Under the pieces are notes generated by a model. It did not search any database. It had not been told where the DNA came from and saw nothing but the letters and a program-made list of their open reading frames with translations. Below, piece after piece: positions 1-10,704 of a stretch of DNA of 64,000 nucleotides; position 1 is the stretch's first letter, and every line of letters starts with the position of its first letter. The position numbers were made by a program, and so were the translations under genes. Source of the stretch: Aspidiotus rigidus (Eukaryota > Arthropoda > Insecta > Hemiptera > Diaspididae); contig JAVHKY010000052.1 in assembly GCA_035079385.1 (NCBI GenBank), positions 9,672,001 through 9,736,000 on the forward strand, written 5' to 3'.

Positions 1-734
1 CTGGAATTCAACCTTAAGATGCCCCGAAAATGCTTATAACAAATCAAATTCTTCAAACTTGAGCAAACATGCACATCTACACACTTGTTTCTGAGCGTTT
101 CTCATCTAATATCGCTATACTTTTGTATTTTCCATTGGTCAGAAAGGAGAAGCAAATTGACTTTTTTCATTTTATATATCTTTCAAATTTTTGTACTTAG
201 CATGTAAAAATACGCTTGTGTGTCTGATTTTGTTATCTTAAATGAGCTCTGGGTTGAAGGCACACAATGACTTAATAAGCTGGAGTCTCTTTGGATTTTC
301 ATGGGTATAACTTGTTGACTGGTTTCTTTGGATCGTTTTGTAACTGAAGTAAAATGTGCGTATGTGGACAGGCGGACTACATCACTGTTGAAATTTCAGA
401 CGTTTGAAGTAGTATACATCGCGTAGTCAATGGTAAGGCTCATTAGCGTATATTTTCCCAACTTCGGCCTTAGCCTCTTTTCTCTACAACGCTGAAAAAA
501 TAGTTGGTGTTTTGTAATATTTTCTTCCATTGTTGCAGTTAATAAAAAACTAGTAGTGGTAATCGACGCAGATAGCCAATCATCTTGGTTAGTGAGATTT
601 TGGCTTCAGCAGTTCTAGCCAAATTACAAATTTTCTGGGAGAGCCAAATAAATAAAGATCAGGATTCATGTCAATCATAAGTTAGTATATTTGTCTTTGC
701 CGGTTACTTTTATACTTTCATACTTGCTATGCTT
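1..734. other. no gene recognised
   Basis: A+T-rich sequence with short scattered reading frames only. I see no domain, splice-linked exons, RNA gene or repeat boundary here. Confidence 0.5.
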
Positions 735-1212
735 CTTTGTCACCAATCTTGGTCAAGTGTGAGTCTAGTATACTGTACGTTAAGAACTACATAGCTCGCA
801 GGTTTCATCGCTCGGACCGTTCTCCTCAATGTTGGGCCAGTAAAGCTCTGATATACTGTATGTCGTACTGGGCTCTCATGGCTCACTCGCTCCGCTCCTA
901 CGCCCTCAATCTTGATCTAGAGTAAGTCTAGAATATTGTACAATAAACTACTTCGCTCTCAGGCTCACTCGCTTCGCTTGTCGCGTCGCCCTCCTATCTT
1001 GGTCTAGTATAAATCTAGCATACTGTATGTAAAATTACTTCGCTCCCAGGGTTCGCTCGCTCTGCATGTTTGCTTGATCTAGTTTAAGTGTAGTATACTG
1101 CATGTTAAGCAACTTATCTCTCAAGGCTCGCTCGTTCCGCTCGTTCGCTCCCAATCTTGGTCTAGTTCAAGTCTAGTATACTGTACGTTAAGCAACTTAG
1201 TTCTCTGAATCT
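735..1212. repeat. diverged tandem repeat with palindromic CGCTCGCTCC-type core
   Basis: Four to five diverged units, each roughly 100-120 bases. Each contains a TCTAGTATACTGTA-like stretch, a GCTCGCTCGCTCCGCTCG-like stretch and a CAATCTTGGTCTAG stretch. A related single copy sits near 21090-21210, so the unit is also dispersed. The open frame at 737-925 is a by-product of the repeat. Function unknown. Confidence 0.65.
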
Positions 1213-2254
1213 TTGAGAATCTAACAATTATAAACCCGTTCTCATTGGTTTTCTGAAGACAGAAGAAGAAAAATGCGGACAAATAAACCAGCCATCAAAA
1301 TCACATTAAAGATAACAGCAATTCTCTATTTTCATTCTCACCAGAAATAGTTGGCATGGTTGGCAAATAATACTATCCTTCTCTGGACACACCAATACGC
1401 ATGAGTATATTCACCAGAAAGGAAATTGAAAAAGCAACAAATTTTGTAACTTACAAATTTCACGATAACTTAATATTTAGTGAAATATAGTGAAAAGAAA
1501 AGAAGATTTTCCCAATTTCCCATAAAGTTCTGTGTTGATAGCGCGGTCTTGGCCGTCGCTAATTAGCAACGCGCTCTGGTGAAAAATTCACGAGTTATCA
1601 CGTTTTGTGGGACAAGATTTTGGTGCCGTGTCCATACCTCTATAATGTACCGTGTTTCAAACTTAACACTGAGAAAATAAGAATGAATTAAATCAATCAA
1701 ATTATGTTGAACCAATTTTAAATACACGAAAGGAGAAATCCATTATTATACAGACAAGAGAAGACTACGAAACTAGTTGTCATTCGAGGAAGGTCAATCA
1801 GCTGATGATAACTTTGTTGACTGACATTGACTGAGACTACTCCGCCGTCACGTAATACCACGACAACAGAGAAATATTGTAACCAACATTTTCATTCCAT
1901 AGATGTCAAGGCATTATGTTGGAGTAGTGCTTGACAACGATTTTTTGCCAACTGGTTTACCTAATAATAATAACACACGGAGTAAAGATCATCGGATTAA
2001 TGAATGAGAATAACAAATTTCTTAGCTATTAGGGGTTGTGTATATGGGGGATTTGTAAGTGTTATTCTTACGGAAGTAAATTCTTTTAAGAGATAACGAT
2101 GGGTACTTTTTCCAACAGTCACTCACTGGAACCTGCGTCATCTTGTTTTTCTAGGTGTCTGTAGTTGTGAGCTGCAAGTCATCGAAAAAATTACGAAATA
2201 AAAATCGGATGGATGGAAAGCCAAAAACTGATAAGTAAACAACCCATTTTTTTA
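1213..2254. other. no gene recognised
   Basis: A+T-rich DNA between the tandem repeat and the palindromic element. I find no convincing coding exon or repeat edge. Confidence 0.45.
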
Positions 2255-2262
2255 GTATAATG

Positions 2263-3075
2263 CACAGAGTAAACAGAGGTCGTCTGAACGCGCTCGAGAC
2301 ACGGGCATCATCCAAATTCGAAGTTTAGGGTTCGCCTAACGGAGTTAACCGAGCGGTGAATCTGCAACACTCAACAATTTGCGTTGTGTACAGCTGTATG
2401 CAGAGCTTGACGCGCACTCAACGCGTTAGGCGAACCTAAACTACGAATTTGGATGATGCCCGTATTCGTTAACGTTATGACATGGCCGTCTCTAGTTACA
2501 GGCCGGAATATTCGAAACATGACAACGTTCCACGGGGCTAACATTTGTACAGTCTCTTATGGGAGAACATCAAAAAATACTATTTGACACACGTACGGTG
2601 AAGTTTTTGAGAAAAATGAAGAGAACGTGAGTTGAAGAACAAACGATTCTCGATTTTTTGAGCTAGGTCTCGTTCAGATTGATCAACTACGAAGCGAGTT
2701 ATTCACGTTTAAAAAAAAAAAGTCTGACAGAGGGCGAAGCGCGGTACATGTACTGCACTTCGCCCTCTGTCCGACTTTTTTTTTTAAAAAGTGAATAACT
2801 CGCTTCGTAGTTGATCAATCTTAACGAGACCTAGCTCAAAAAATCGAGAATTCTTTACTCTTTCGATATAATCATAAACTTTTTCCCTTCGGAATTGAAT
2901 ACTATGCGCAAATCAACAATTAACGTGGTTTTCGAAGATTTTCCCATAAGAGCGTGTATAAAACTCGGCCCCCTATTTTTCGTCACCGCGACGTTGCCAG
3001 CTTTAATATTCCGGCCTGTAACTAGAGACGGCCATGGTCATGAGCATAGCGAAGACGACCTCTGTTTACTCTGTG
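2263..3075. mobile_element. palindromic non-autonomous DNA transposon, 8-bp target duplication (family P1)
   Basis: The two ends are inverted copies (CACAGAGTAAACAGAGG and its complement) flanked by a perfect 8-base duplication GTATAATG at 2255-2262 and 3076-3083. The arms continue inward almost to a central hairpin near 2700-2790, where TTCGCCCTCTGTC faces its complement, so the whole unit can fold back. An 8-base duplication fits hAT or P-like elements, but the terminal motif is not a classic hAT end, so the superfamily is left open. A second copy starts near 63590. No coding capacity is evident; the frame at 2895-3125 lies within the repeat. Confidence 0.85.
2301..2463. repeat. small inverted-repeat insert inside the left arm of the palindromic element
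   Basis: ACGGGCATCATCCAAATTCG faces its complement at 2444-2463, with further inverted matches inside (GTTCGCCTAACG). The opposite arm of the surrounding palindrome lacks this stretch, so it is a later insertion of about 160 bases. I could not fix a target duplication. Confidence 0.6.
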
Positions 3076-3229
3076 GTATAATGGAATGGAATGAAGACGC
3101 TAACACTTTTAAATTGCATTCTTGAATAAATACTGCACAATGTCCGATACCTTTTCATTTTATTAATACTTCAGTTTAATTTTCATTCCATTTTTTCAAT
3201 ATCAAATTCATTTTACATCGATATTCCTA

Positions 3230-4628
3230 ATGCCAGGTGAAACCACGTACAAAGTAGTCGATCCCGAGATACGAGGCTTATTAACAAAGTTGGCTGCCTC
3301 CTGTGATCATGATACGTTATTCCAGATTACTCCTTTCTTGGATTTAATAACAGGTATAACACTGAGAATATTCATATGGTCTGAGTTTATGGGATTTCAT
3401 GCTGAAAGCGAACTTTTAATCATTCCATAGGTCAGGTGCATCATAAACTGCGATGTTTAACAGGAGTACCACATATAGGCAAAACAACGTTGATTCGGCT
3501 AATCATGTTACCCTTCAACGTATGGGAATGGGATGAAAACGGACCCGTTCGTCAGGATTTCCAAATTCCTGCATCGTTTGATGGTAGTACGAGACTTGTG
3601 TTCCAGTTTACTTCGGGCACTGATGTACGTGTACAATATCCTCAACTAGAGTCGACCATTCCAAAATTCTGGAGTGATAATCTGGGAGGTATGATATGTT
3701 TACATATGGAATTTGCCAAATACTCTCATGGTGGTCATTCAGATTTTATCAAAATGCTGAACTATCTCGCTAAAGATATACAGAAAACAATAAATAAGTT
3801 TTTAGTGGGTAAGCGGAAAACAGAAGAAAATATTGTCCGAGTGAACACAGCAGAAGAATTTGTAACTGTAATGGACAGATTCTTCGAACTTTTTAAAAAG
3901 TATCCTGTTCACCTGTTTATCGACGATTTTGATATGGTGATATTCGCAGCAAAAGCATCTGAAGATTACGATACTATATTAGCTGATTATCGGAACATTA
4001 TGAATATTATAGGCCCCAAATGTAATGTCATTCTCGTTGGTGTAGTACCTGCTGTAGCATGCTCACTTCGGGGACAGATATTACATCAAAGAATTAGAGA
4101 AGGTACTACCAAAATACTAGGACTACCTATATCACAAGTACGGCCAATTTTGAAAAATAAAGTACCTAGATTGACGAGATATTTGTGGATCAGATGGTTC
4201 GCGTGTGCGCCGGATTCAACGGTGCCAACTGTCATCCAATTCATCCAGAATGTTTTCGCGTAGTCATGGATGCAAGGAATTATGAATTAGCGGACTTACT
4301 AACTGAGGTCAGGAGTTACCGTTACATCTTGAGCTGTATTCAAACCAACCCTCGTATCCATACCATGTTTGTCGATTTGTTAGTTGACGGGTGGTTAGAT
4401 GGTACAATGTATCAAGAAATGACATTCGGTGATCTAAATTAATACAAATGCGCTTGATTTATCTGGATGTGTTCAATTATTAACATATTTAGGTTTTATA
4501 CGATTATACAAAACGAAATACGCAATTGCAGATGATCCGTCAAATATACTAGAAATATTAGGTAAAACTGATCCACCCCATCATGTAGCTACATATTACT
4601 CTTTTACTAATATAATTTTTTATAATAC
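3230..4628 (+). pseudogene. AAA-ATPase-like / PD-(D/E)XK nuclease-type protein, 5' portion (interrupted)
   Basis: Exon 1 (3230-3353) starts MPGETTYKVV. It is followed by a 77-base GT-AG intron (3354-3430) that joins in phase to GQVHHKLRCLTG. A Walker A-like loop GVPHIGKTTL follows, then a Walker B-like strand HLFIDDFDMVI, then GLPISQVRPIL, which resembles the segment of the AAA-ATPase_like family (as in Pfam PF09820) that precedes the nuclease domain. Two single-base breaks are visible: a missing base near 4168, after which the frame resumes at IDEIFVDQMVRV, and an extra base near 4436, after which it resumes at INTNALDLSG. The frame then runs into the Ty3/Gypsy insertion at 4629 and continues beyond it at 10080. 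The second break could instead hide a 60-odd-base intron (4429-4491), but the spanned sequence reads like protein (VQLLTYLGFIRLY). Family assignment is from motif memory and is tentative. Similar proteins are best known from bacteria and fungi, so lateral origin is possible. Confidence 0.55.
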
Positions 4629-5053
4629 TGTGGCGTTCTGCTATGAAGGCGCAAGCACCAAGCTTGCACATGCCGCTAAACTTTTAATAATAGCAGACGC
4701 CGCAAGGAAGCGTACTTATCGCTTAACTACTTCGCCGAATACGCTTGAACAACCTAGAACGTGCTCGATTGATTGTAAGCACTCTTGCATAACCTGTTTG
4801 CCGTTCTAGAAGAAATCTCGAGAATTCCGGAAATAAGGGTGAGACTATAAATAGCCGGCAGCAACCCGATAAAGCGATTCAGTTGTAATCTTAAAGCGAT
4901 AGTTAACGTGTTCTTGTTCTTTAACGCGATTGTGTTACAGTTTAACGGTGTTTAGAAGTGTTGTACTTGCGGTACCAGTAATAAAGCTCGGTTTTCGTAA
5001 TTGTTCTTTATTATTGGCGTCAAGAGATATTCGGTGACTGGTAGAACGTCACA
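4629..5053 (+). repeat. 5' LTR
   Basis: 425 bases, TG...CA ends. A TATA-like ACTATAAATAG at about 4847 is followed by the presumed transcript start. Equal in length to the right LTR, with about seven substitutions. Confidence 0.93.
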
Positions 5054-5055
5054 AC

Positions 5056-5074
5056 TGGTGTCAGAAGTGGGATT
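5056..5074 (+). promoter_or_regulatory. primer binding site (tRNA-Leu type)
   Basis: TGGTGTCAGAAGTGGGATT begins two bases after the left LTR. It is complementary to the CCA-bearing 3' end of insect leucine tRNAs, the expected place and form of a minus-strand primer site. The tRNA identity is from memory. Confidence 0.75.
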
Positions 5075-5117
5075 GCGTAAGCCTACTCTGTGCGTTTGAA
5101 GCTTGTGGTGATTCAAG

Positions 5118-6419
5118 ATGGTAAAGAAGAAGTTTCATGAACTGACTCGGGATCAACTCCGCGAGGAACTCCGGAATCGTAACCTCTCTGTTAGCGGAAC
5201 CAAAAATGAATTAGCCGATCGTCTGGAAAAAGCATTCAAAGACTCGGGTTTGGACGCGGCCAATTTTGAATTTGAGGTTGATGAGGCTACTGGAAACCTT
5301 GAGACTGGTACGCCAACAAAACAGTCTCCAGCTATAGATTTGAGTGCAATGCTGCAAATGTTGACAGATACAATGGCTAAAAGTTCAGAAGATCTGAAGA
5401 CTGGGTTTACTGTGATGGACCAGAAAATTGAACAGAAACTTGAACAGAAACTTGAACAAAACAAGACAGAAATCTTTGGTGGGCTAAGGGAGACCGTCAA
5501 TGTTGAGGTTAAACGCCAGATCGAACCAATCCAACGTCAGGTTGAGGGAATCCAACATCAGGTCGAGGAATTTGGGCAACAATGGAAAATTGTAGAGGAA
5601 CGACTCCAGAGACTGGAAGGAAATCCAACAGTAAGCATGGTTGTGGATCCGCCAGGTGTTACTTTTTTCAGTTCTGGATCTAATGAAGGAAACATACCAA
5701 TTACGGAACCATCAAAGGCCAAAGTCAAAATACCAACATTTGATGGCGAGATCTCTTGGGAACTGTATAAATCACAGTTTGAAATTGCAGCTCAACTCAA
5801 TGGATGGGATGACAAAACCAAGACTGGTAATTTGATTGTCAACTTGAGAGGAGCTGCACTTCAGCTGTTGTCCAACATTGCCGAGGATGACAAGAAGAAT
5901 TACCAAAAGTTGGTTGAGGTCCTTGAACAACGCTTTGGTCAAGCTCACTTGGCTCCCATCAGAAGAAGAGAACTGAAATACCGTCGACAGACCTGTGGAG
6001 AAAGTCTTCAAGCGTTTTCAAGCGAAATCCTAAAATTAACTCAACAAGCTTACCCAGAAGCTACTGTATCAGCCATTGAACAAACTGTGTCTGAGGCATT
6101 TATTGATGGAATTTTTGACTGGGAGGTTCAGAGTCAAGTTCGGATGGCACGTTGCAAAACCTTGAAAGAAGCATTATCCTTTGCCCTGGAAGTAGAAGCT
6201 GCAAGAAAGGTGTCCCGTAGACAAGGTTCCACAGTTTTGAAGCAAACAAAGGTTGGACCAACTGGAGACAAACGTCGATGCTACCACTGTGATGAAGAGG
6301 GTCACATCAAGCCCAATTGCCCTAAGTGGAAATCTCTGCAGAAGAAGGCGGAAAACTCCAACCTGGAGTTGCCAGGGGCCAACCAACTCCAGGGCCAAGC
6401 AGAAGGGCCCAAGAAATAA
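5118..6419 (+). CDS. gag: Gag polyprotein with N-terminal SAP domain and CCHC zinc knuckle
   Basis: A 433-codon frame. Residues about 6-40 (ELTRDQLREELRNRNLSVSG, then TKNELADRLEKAF) match a SAP motif, a helix-loop-helix normally used for DNA or chromatin binding. Repeated KLEQ and QVEGIQ heptads around residues 95-165 predict a coiled coil. The middle (about 195-370) has the capsid-like pattern ending FALEVEAARKV. A zinc knuckle CYHCDEEGHIKPNCP sits near residues 390-404. The product packages the element's RNA. Pol begins in the -1 frame within the last about 90 bases, so Gag-Pol is expected by -1 ribosomal frameshifting. The SAP domain is unusual for a Gag and could steer particles or integration to chromatin. 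Confidence 0.9.
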   Translation: MVKKKFHELTRDQLREELRNRNLSVSGTKNELADRLEKAFKDSGLDAANFEFEVDEATGNLETGTPTKQSPAIDLSAMLQMLTDTMAKSSEDLKTGFTVMDQKIEQKLEQKLEQNKTEIFGGLRETVNVEVKRQIEPIQRQVEGIQHQVEEFGQQWKIVEERLQRLEGNPTVSMVVDPPGVTFFSSGSNEGNIPITEPSKAKVKIPTFDGEISWELYKSQFEIAAQLNGWDDKTKTGNLIVNLRGAALQLLSNIAEDDKKNYQKLVEVLEQRFGQAHLAPIRRRELKYRRQTCGESLQAFSSEILKLTQQAYPEATVSAIEQTVSEAFIDGIFDWEVQSQVRMARCKTLKEALSFALEVEAARKVSRRQGSTVLKQTKVGPTGDKRRCYHCDEEGHIKPNCPKWKSLQKKAENSNLELPGANQLQGQAEGPKK

Positions 6420-9400
6420 GGATTTCCAAAATGCGCACTTCGAGTGAGAACGTCTATGTATTGGGATGGAATGATAGCATTGGACGCAATATAGACATGT
6501 GCGTGGACTGTGCTGCTACTGGTTCAGTTATCAAGACACAATTGGTCAAGGACATCCCAGGCCTATCCATTAATTGGAGAGAAAAGCACCGCCTCAGGAC
6601 TGCCATGGGTGAACAAGCTTGGACCAAGGGTACTGTCCAGCTATCCATCAAGATTTCCTCAATGGTAATAACTGGAAAATTCATCCTTGCTGATATCGAG
6701 GATGACTGTATTCTGGGCCTGGATTTAATACGAAAGTATGGGTTGATTATTGATCTGAAGTATGACCTTTTAAGAGGTCCCCGTGGAGATATGCCACTTT
6801 ATGAGTTGGAAGCCAAGGATCGTCTCCTCCAGACCAAAGTTGAAGAAGAACTAAGTACTGTAGTCGATGAAGTGAAGAAAGATTTGGATTGTAAAACTAT
6901 GTCAAGTTTCAATAAATTTTTGGAAGATTACCAGAGCATTTTTGCTAAAGATGAAAATGACTTAGGGAGGACTTCTATAGTTCAACATCGCATAAACAGT
7001 AGTGACGCGGCTCCAGTCAGGCAGCGACCCAGAAGAATGCCGTTTGCCAAGGAAGCAGAGATGAAACGTCAACTGGAAGAGATGCTGAAACCGGGAATTA
7101 TAGAACCTTCCTCTAGTCCATGGGCTTCGCCAGTAACACTAGCACCAAAGAAAGATGGAACTTTAAGATTCTGCGTTGACTTCCGGAAGCTTAATGATGT
7201 TACTGTCAAAGACAGCTATCCCCTGCCAAGAATGGATGATCTTTTTGACATTTTAAGAGGAGCAAGATGGTTTTCGGTAATCGACATGAAGAGTGGCTTT
7301 TGGCAAGTGGAGGTGCATCTAGATGATAAAGAGAAGACCGCGTTTTGTACCACTGGAGGATTATGGCAATTTAATGTCATGCCATTCGGTTTATATAACG
7401 CACCAGCCACGTTTGAACGCCTTGTGGAAAAGATTTTGAAAGATGTCATTGGAAAAATTTTCCTAGTGTACATGGATGACGTGATTGTCTTCAGCGAGAC
7501 ACCTGAAGAGCACATAGAACACCTGAGGATTGTTTTCCAAAAATTACAAGAAGCAGGTCTCAAACTTTCCTTAAAGAAGTGCTCATTATTCAAGAAAGAA
7601 GTCAGATACTTGGGCCATATTGTTTCAGCTGACGGTTTGAAGACTGACCCAAGGAAAGTAGAAGCAATAACTCAATGACCGACACCAAAGGATCGTACTG
7701 AAGTAAAAAGTTTCTTAAGTCTATGTTCATACTACAGAAGATTTGTAAAGAATTTTGCAAATATTGTGAAACCGTTGAACCGTTTAACTGAAAAAGAACA
7801 TCCATTCAAATGGACCAGTGAATGTCAAGAGGCCTTCAACGAACTCAAGAAGAGAATGTGCTCCACGCCAGTACTAGCCTATCCAGATCCAACTAAAAGG
7901 TTTATTCTTGATACAGATTGCAGTAATTTTGCTATGGGTGCCGTATTGTCGCAAGAATATGAATCAGGGGAGCGAGTCATTGCCTATTTTAGCAAGACCC
8001 TGAGTAAGACAGAACAGAATTATTGTGTGACCAGAAAAGAATTACTAGCCGTTATAAAATCAATGAAAAATTTCCACAAGTACCTGTATGGCCAGAAATT
8101 CTTGCTACGAACTGATCATGCTGCTTTACAGTGGATAATGAATTTCAAAGAACCAGAAGGGCAGATGGCTAGATGGCTGCAATACCTGCAAACTTATACT
8201 TTTGAAATAATCCACCGGAGAGGAAAAAGTCATCAGAATGCTGATTCATTATCAAGAAGACCATGCTCAGAAGACTGTAGTCATTGTTGCAAACAAGAGA
8301 AGAAGGAAGTCTCAGTCAAAGCCATACAACTAAGTTCCAATGTGGATATGAAAAATGCTCAACAACAGGATAAAGATATTTCAGTCATCTTAGCCTGGAA
8401 GGAGAAAGGTGAACGACCAGTCTGGCAGGATATCAGCTCGCAGTCAGTAAATTTAAAGATTTTATGGTCACAATGGGACTCGCTTCAAGTAGAGAATGGA
8501 ATTGTTTACCGGATCTGGGAAACAACAGATGGCAGATCACACCGGCGTCAACTACTGATACCTGAAGCACTTGTTCCGGATGTCTTGAAGAGTGTTCATG
8601 ATGACGCATCTGGTAGTCATCTTGGAATAACAAAAACATTGGCCAAGATTCGGGAACGGTTTTACTGGCCAGCCTGTAGAAGTGATATAGAGGATTGGAT
8701 TCAATGTTGCAGAACATGTAATGCCAGTAAGGGGCCCAATACTAGGGGCCGAGCTAAGATGCGAATCTACAATGTGGGATACCCTTTTGAACGGATTGCG
8801 GCAGATATCTCAGGACCATTTCCAGAAACTGACCAAGGTAATCGTTATATTCTAGTGGTAGGAGATTATTTCAGCAAATGGATGGATGCTTACCCACTGC
8901 CAAATTGTGAAGCCGTCACTGTTGTAACAGCGCTGGTGGAAAACTGGATTTCAAGGTTTGGAGTACCTCTGGAGTTACACTCAGACCAGGGAAGAAACTT
9001 TGAATCCCAGGTATTTGGAGAAGTGGCGAAGCTGATGGGATTGAGGAAAACTCGTGCAACACCACTCCACCCACAGTCTGATGGTATGGTCGAGAGGTTC
9101 AACAAAACAATAGACCAATTTCTATCCAAGGTAATTGATAGTGACCAGCGGAATTGGGACAAGCTACTTCCATTGTTCCTGCTAGCCTATCGGTCTTCAA
9201 TCCATGAGAGCACCAAGGAAACACCTGCAAAAATCATTTTTGGAAGAGAACTTCGATTACCGTGTGATTTAGAGCTGGGCACCCCTCCACAGCCACCTCA
9301 AGAAGTCAAGCCATTTACGCAAGAACTGAAGAACCGACTTAAGCAGGTACATGAGCTGGTCAGAGAAAATTTAGAAGTTGCTAGCGACCGGATGAAGGCA

Positions 9401-9643
9401 CGCTATGACATCTGTGCAGATGAAACCAAGTTTGAACCTCAGGATAGGGTGTGGTTCTACAACCCACAGAGAAAGAAAGGGAAGAACCCAAAATTACAGT
9501 GCAATTGGGAAGGACCTTGGACAGTCGTGAAGAGAATCAACGATGTCATCTATCGCATCCAACAGGACAGAAAGTTCAAAGTGGTCCACCGAAATAGACT
9601 AGCTGTATGGAGTCCTGCCTTTGAACGGGACGTTCAAAACTGA
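6326..9643 (+). CDS. pol: Pol polyprotein: protease, reverse transcriptase, RNase H, integrase (one internal stop)
   Basis: Protease: MCVDCAATGSVI then ILGLDLIRKYGL; the usual D-T/S-G-A site reads D-C-A-A. Reverse transcriptase: LRFCVDFRKLND, YPLPRMDDLF, MPFGLYNAPATFERL and the catalytic YMDDVIVFS. RNase H: FILDTDCSNFAMGAVLSQ and LRTDHAALQW. Integrase: the HHCC finger (H..GSHLGI..C..C), ADISGPF, LHSDQGRNF and HPQSDGMVERF supply the D,D,E residues. The frame is interrupted by TGA at 7676-7678, exactly where the family has the Trp of a W-P-T-P motif, so this is a TGG-to-TGA change. Apart from that the frame is open from 6326 to the TGA at 9641. It lies in the -1 frame relative to gag. The purine tract GAGGAGGGGAAAG follows at once. 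The 6326 start is the first opening of the frame, not a proven initiation site. Confidence 0.93.
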
Positions 9644-9654
9644 GGAGGGGAAAG
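9642..9654 (+). promoter_or_regulatory. polypurine tract
   Basis: GAGGAGGGGAAAG directly abuts the right LTR. This is the expected plus-strand priming site of an LTR retrotransposon. Confidence 0.85.
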
Positions 9655-10079
9655 TGTGGCGTTCTGCTATGAAGGCGCAAGCACCAAGCTTGCACATTCC
9701 GCTAAACTTTTAATAATAGCAGACGCCGCAAGGAAGCGTACTTATCACTTAACTACTTCGCCAAATACGCTTGAACAACCTAGAACGTGCTCGATTGATT
9801 GTAAGCACTCTTGCATAACCTGTTTGCCGTTCTAGAAGAAATCTTGAGAATTCCGGAAATAAGGGTGAGACTATAAATAACCGGCAGCAACCCGATAAAG
9901 CGATTCAGTTGTAATCTTAAAGCGATAGTTAACGTGTTCTCGTTCTTTAACGCGATTGTGTTACAGTTTAACGGTGTTTAGAAGTGTTGTACTTGCGGTA
10001 CCAGTAATGAAGCTCGGTTTTCGTAATTGTTCTTTATTATTGGCGTCAAGAGATATTCGGTGACTGGTAGAACGTCACA
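9655..10079 (+). repeat. 3' LTR
   Basis: 425 bases, TG...CA ends, about seven differences from the left LTR. Followed by the ATAC target duplication. Confidence 0.93.
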
Positions 10080-10704
10080 ATACTATTTTCGGCTTCATGA
10101 AACGTTTGACAGTGCCCCCTTATAACGAATGTACTCCTTACTTTTTTAGACTAGGTACTGCGCATAAGTCTGCTCTCAAGGTATTATATTCCATATATAA
10201 GGAGCATAGAGAAAGAAATTCGGGATATAATGCAGAAGTACAACAACTCACGTTTTTTTTAATAAACTAATTCACTTTTTTCCAACGTATTTCATTCTTG
10301 TTCAAAGAGCAGTAACTGTAGATGAAGTTGATTCGACGAAATTCCTTGATTCTGCTCTGATAAGCACATCGCCTGATGACCCATCATATTTTGTAGAAGC
10401 AAAACGTAAAGACAAAATAACTTATACCGCAATGATTGATTTAGTTAATCTAGGTTTTCACCAATTACATACGCGACAATATGACCAGTTTATGAATCGT
10501 ATATGGTCTCGTCGCACTAATCGTAAAGGAAAAATTTATTATATTTCCATGGCATATGATAATAATGGCTTCTTTATGGCGCGAACGCATGAGCGTAGGA
10601 GCGCCTCTCGATGTAAATGTGAAGCTACCAGTACAGTTTATTGTGGGGAAGTCGTATATCCAACAGCAGGGGATGGAGAATTTTTTATGGCACCAGATCA
10701 GTAA
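10080..10704 (+). pseudogene. AAA-ATPase-like / PD-(D/E)XK nuclease-type protein, 3' portion
   Basis: Continues the frame broken at 4628, resuming as TIFGFMKRLTVPPYNE once the LTR element is removed. A 56-base intron (10252-10307, GT...AAAG) joins QQLT in phase to AVTVDEVD. The last exon has YFVEAKRKDKITY, in which an E-x-K pair fits the PD-(D/E)XK nuclease core, then GFHQLHTRQY and KIYYISMAYDNNGF. These resemble the segments that follow the core in the C-terminal nuclease domain that often accompanies AAA-ATPase_like proteins. The frame ends at 10704. No polyadenylation assignment is attempted. Function cannot be inferred beyond an ATPase-nuclease pairing. With the 5' part it is non-functional as it stands, unless the LTR element is polymorphic in the population. 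Confidence 0.55.

Larger units (their letters stand above)
4629..10079 (+). mobile_element. Ty3/Gypsy LTR retrotransposon, nearly intact, inserted in an exon
   Basis: Two 425-base LTRs (4629-5053 and 9655-10079) start TGTGGCG and end GTCACA. By eye they differ at about seven positions, so the insertion is recent. The 4-base target duplication ATAC is at 4625-4628 and 10080-10083. Downstream of the left LTR is a primer site matching the 3' end of a tRNA-Leu. gag and pol follow, then a purine tract before the right LTR. There is no env-like frame. Removing the element rejoins the surrounding reading frame without a shift, which shows it landed in coding sequence. Pol carries one internal stop codon. 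Confidence 0.95.

Noticed and set aside
5153..5500. 115-codon minus-strand frame
   Set aside because: Antisense of gag; no domain.
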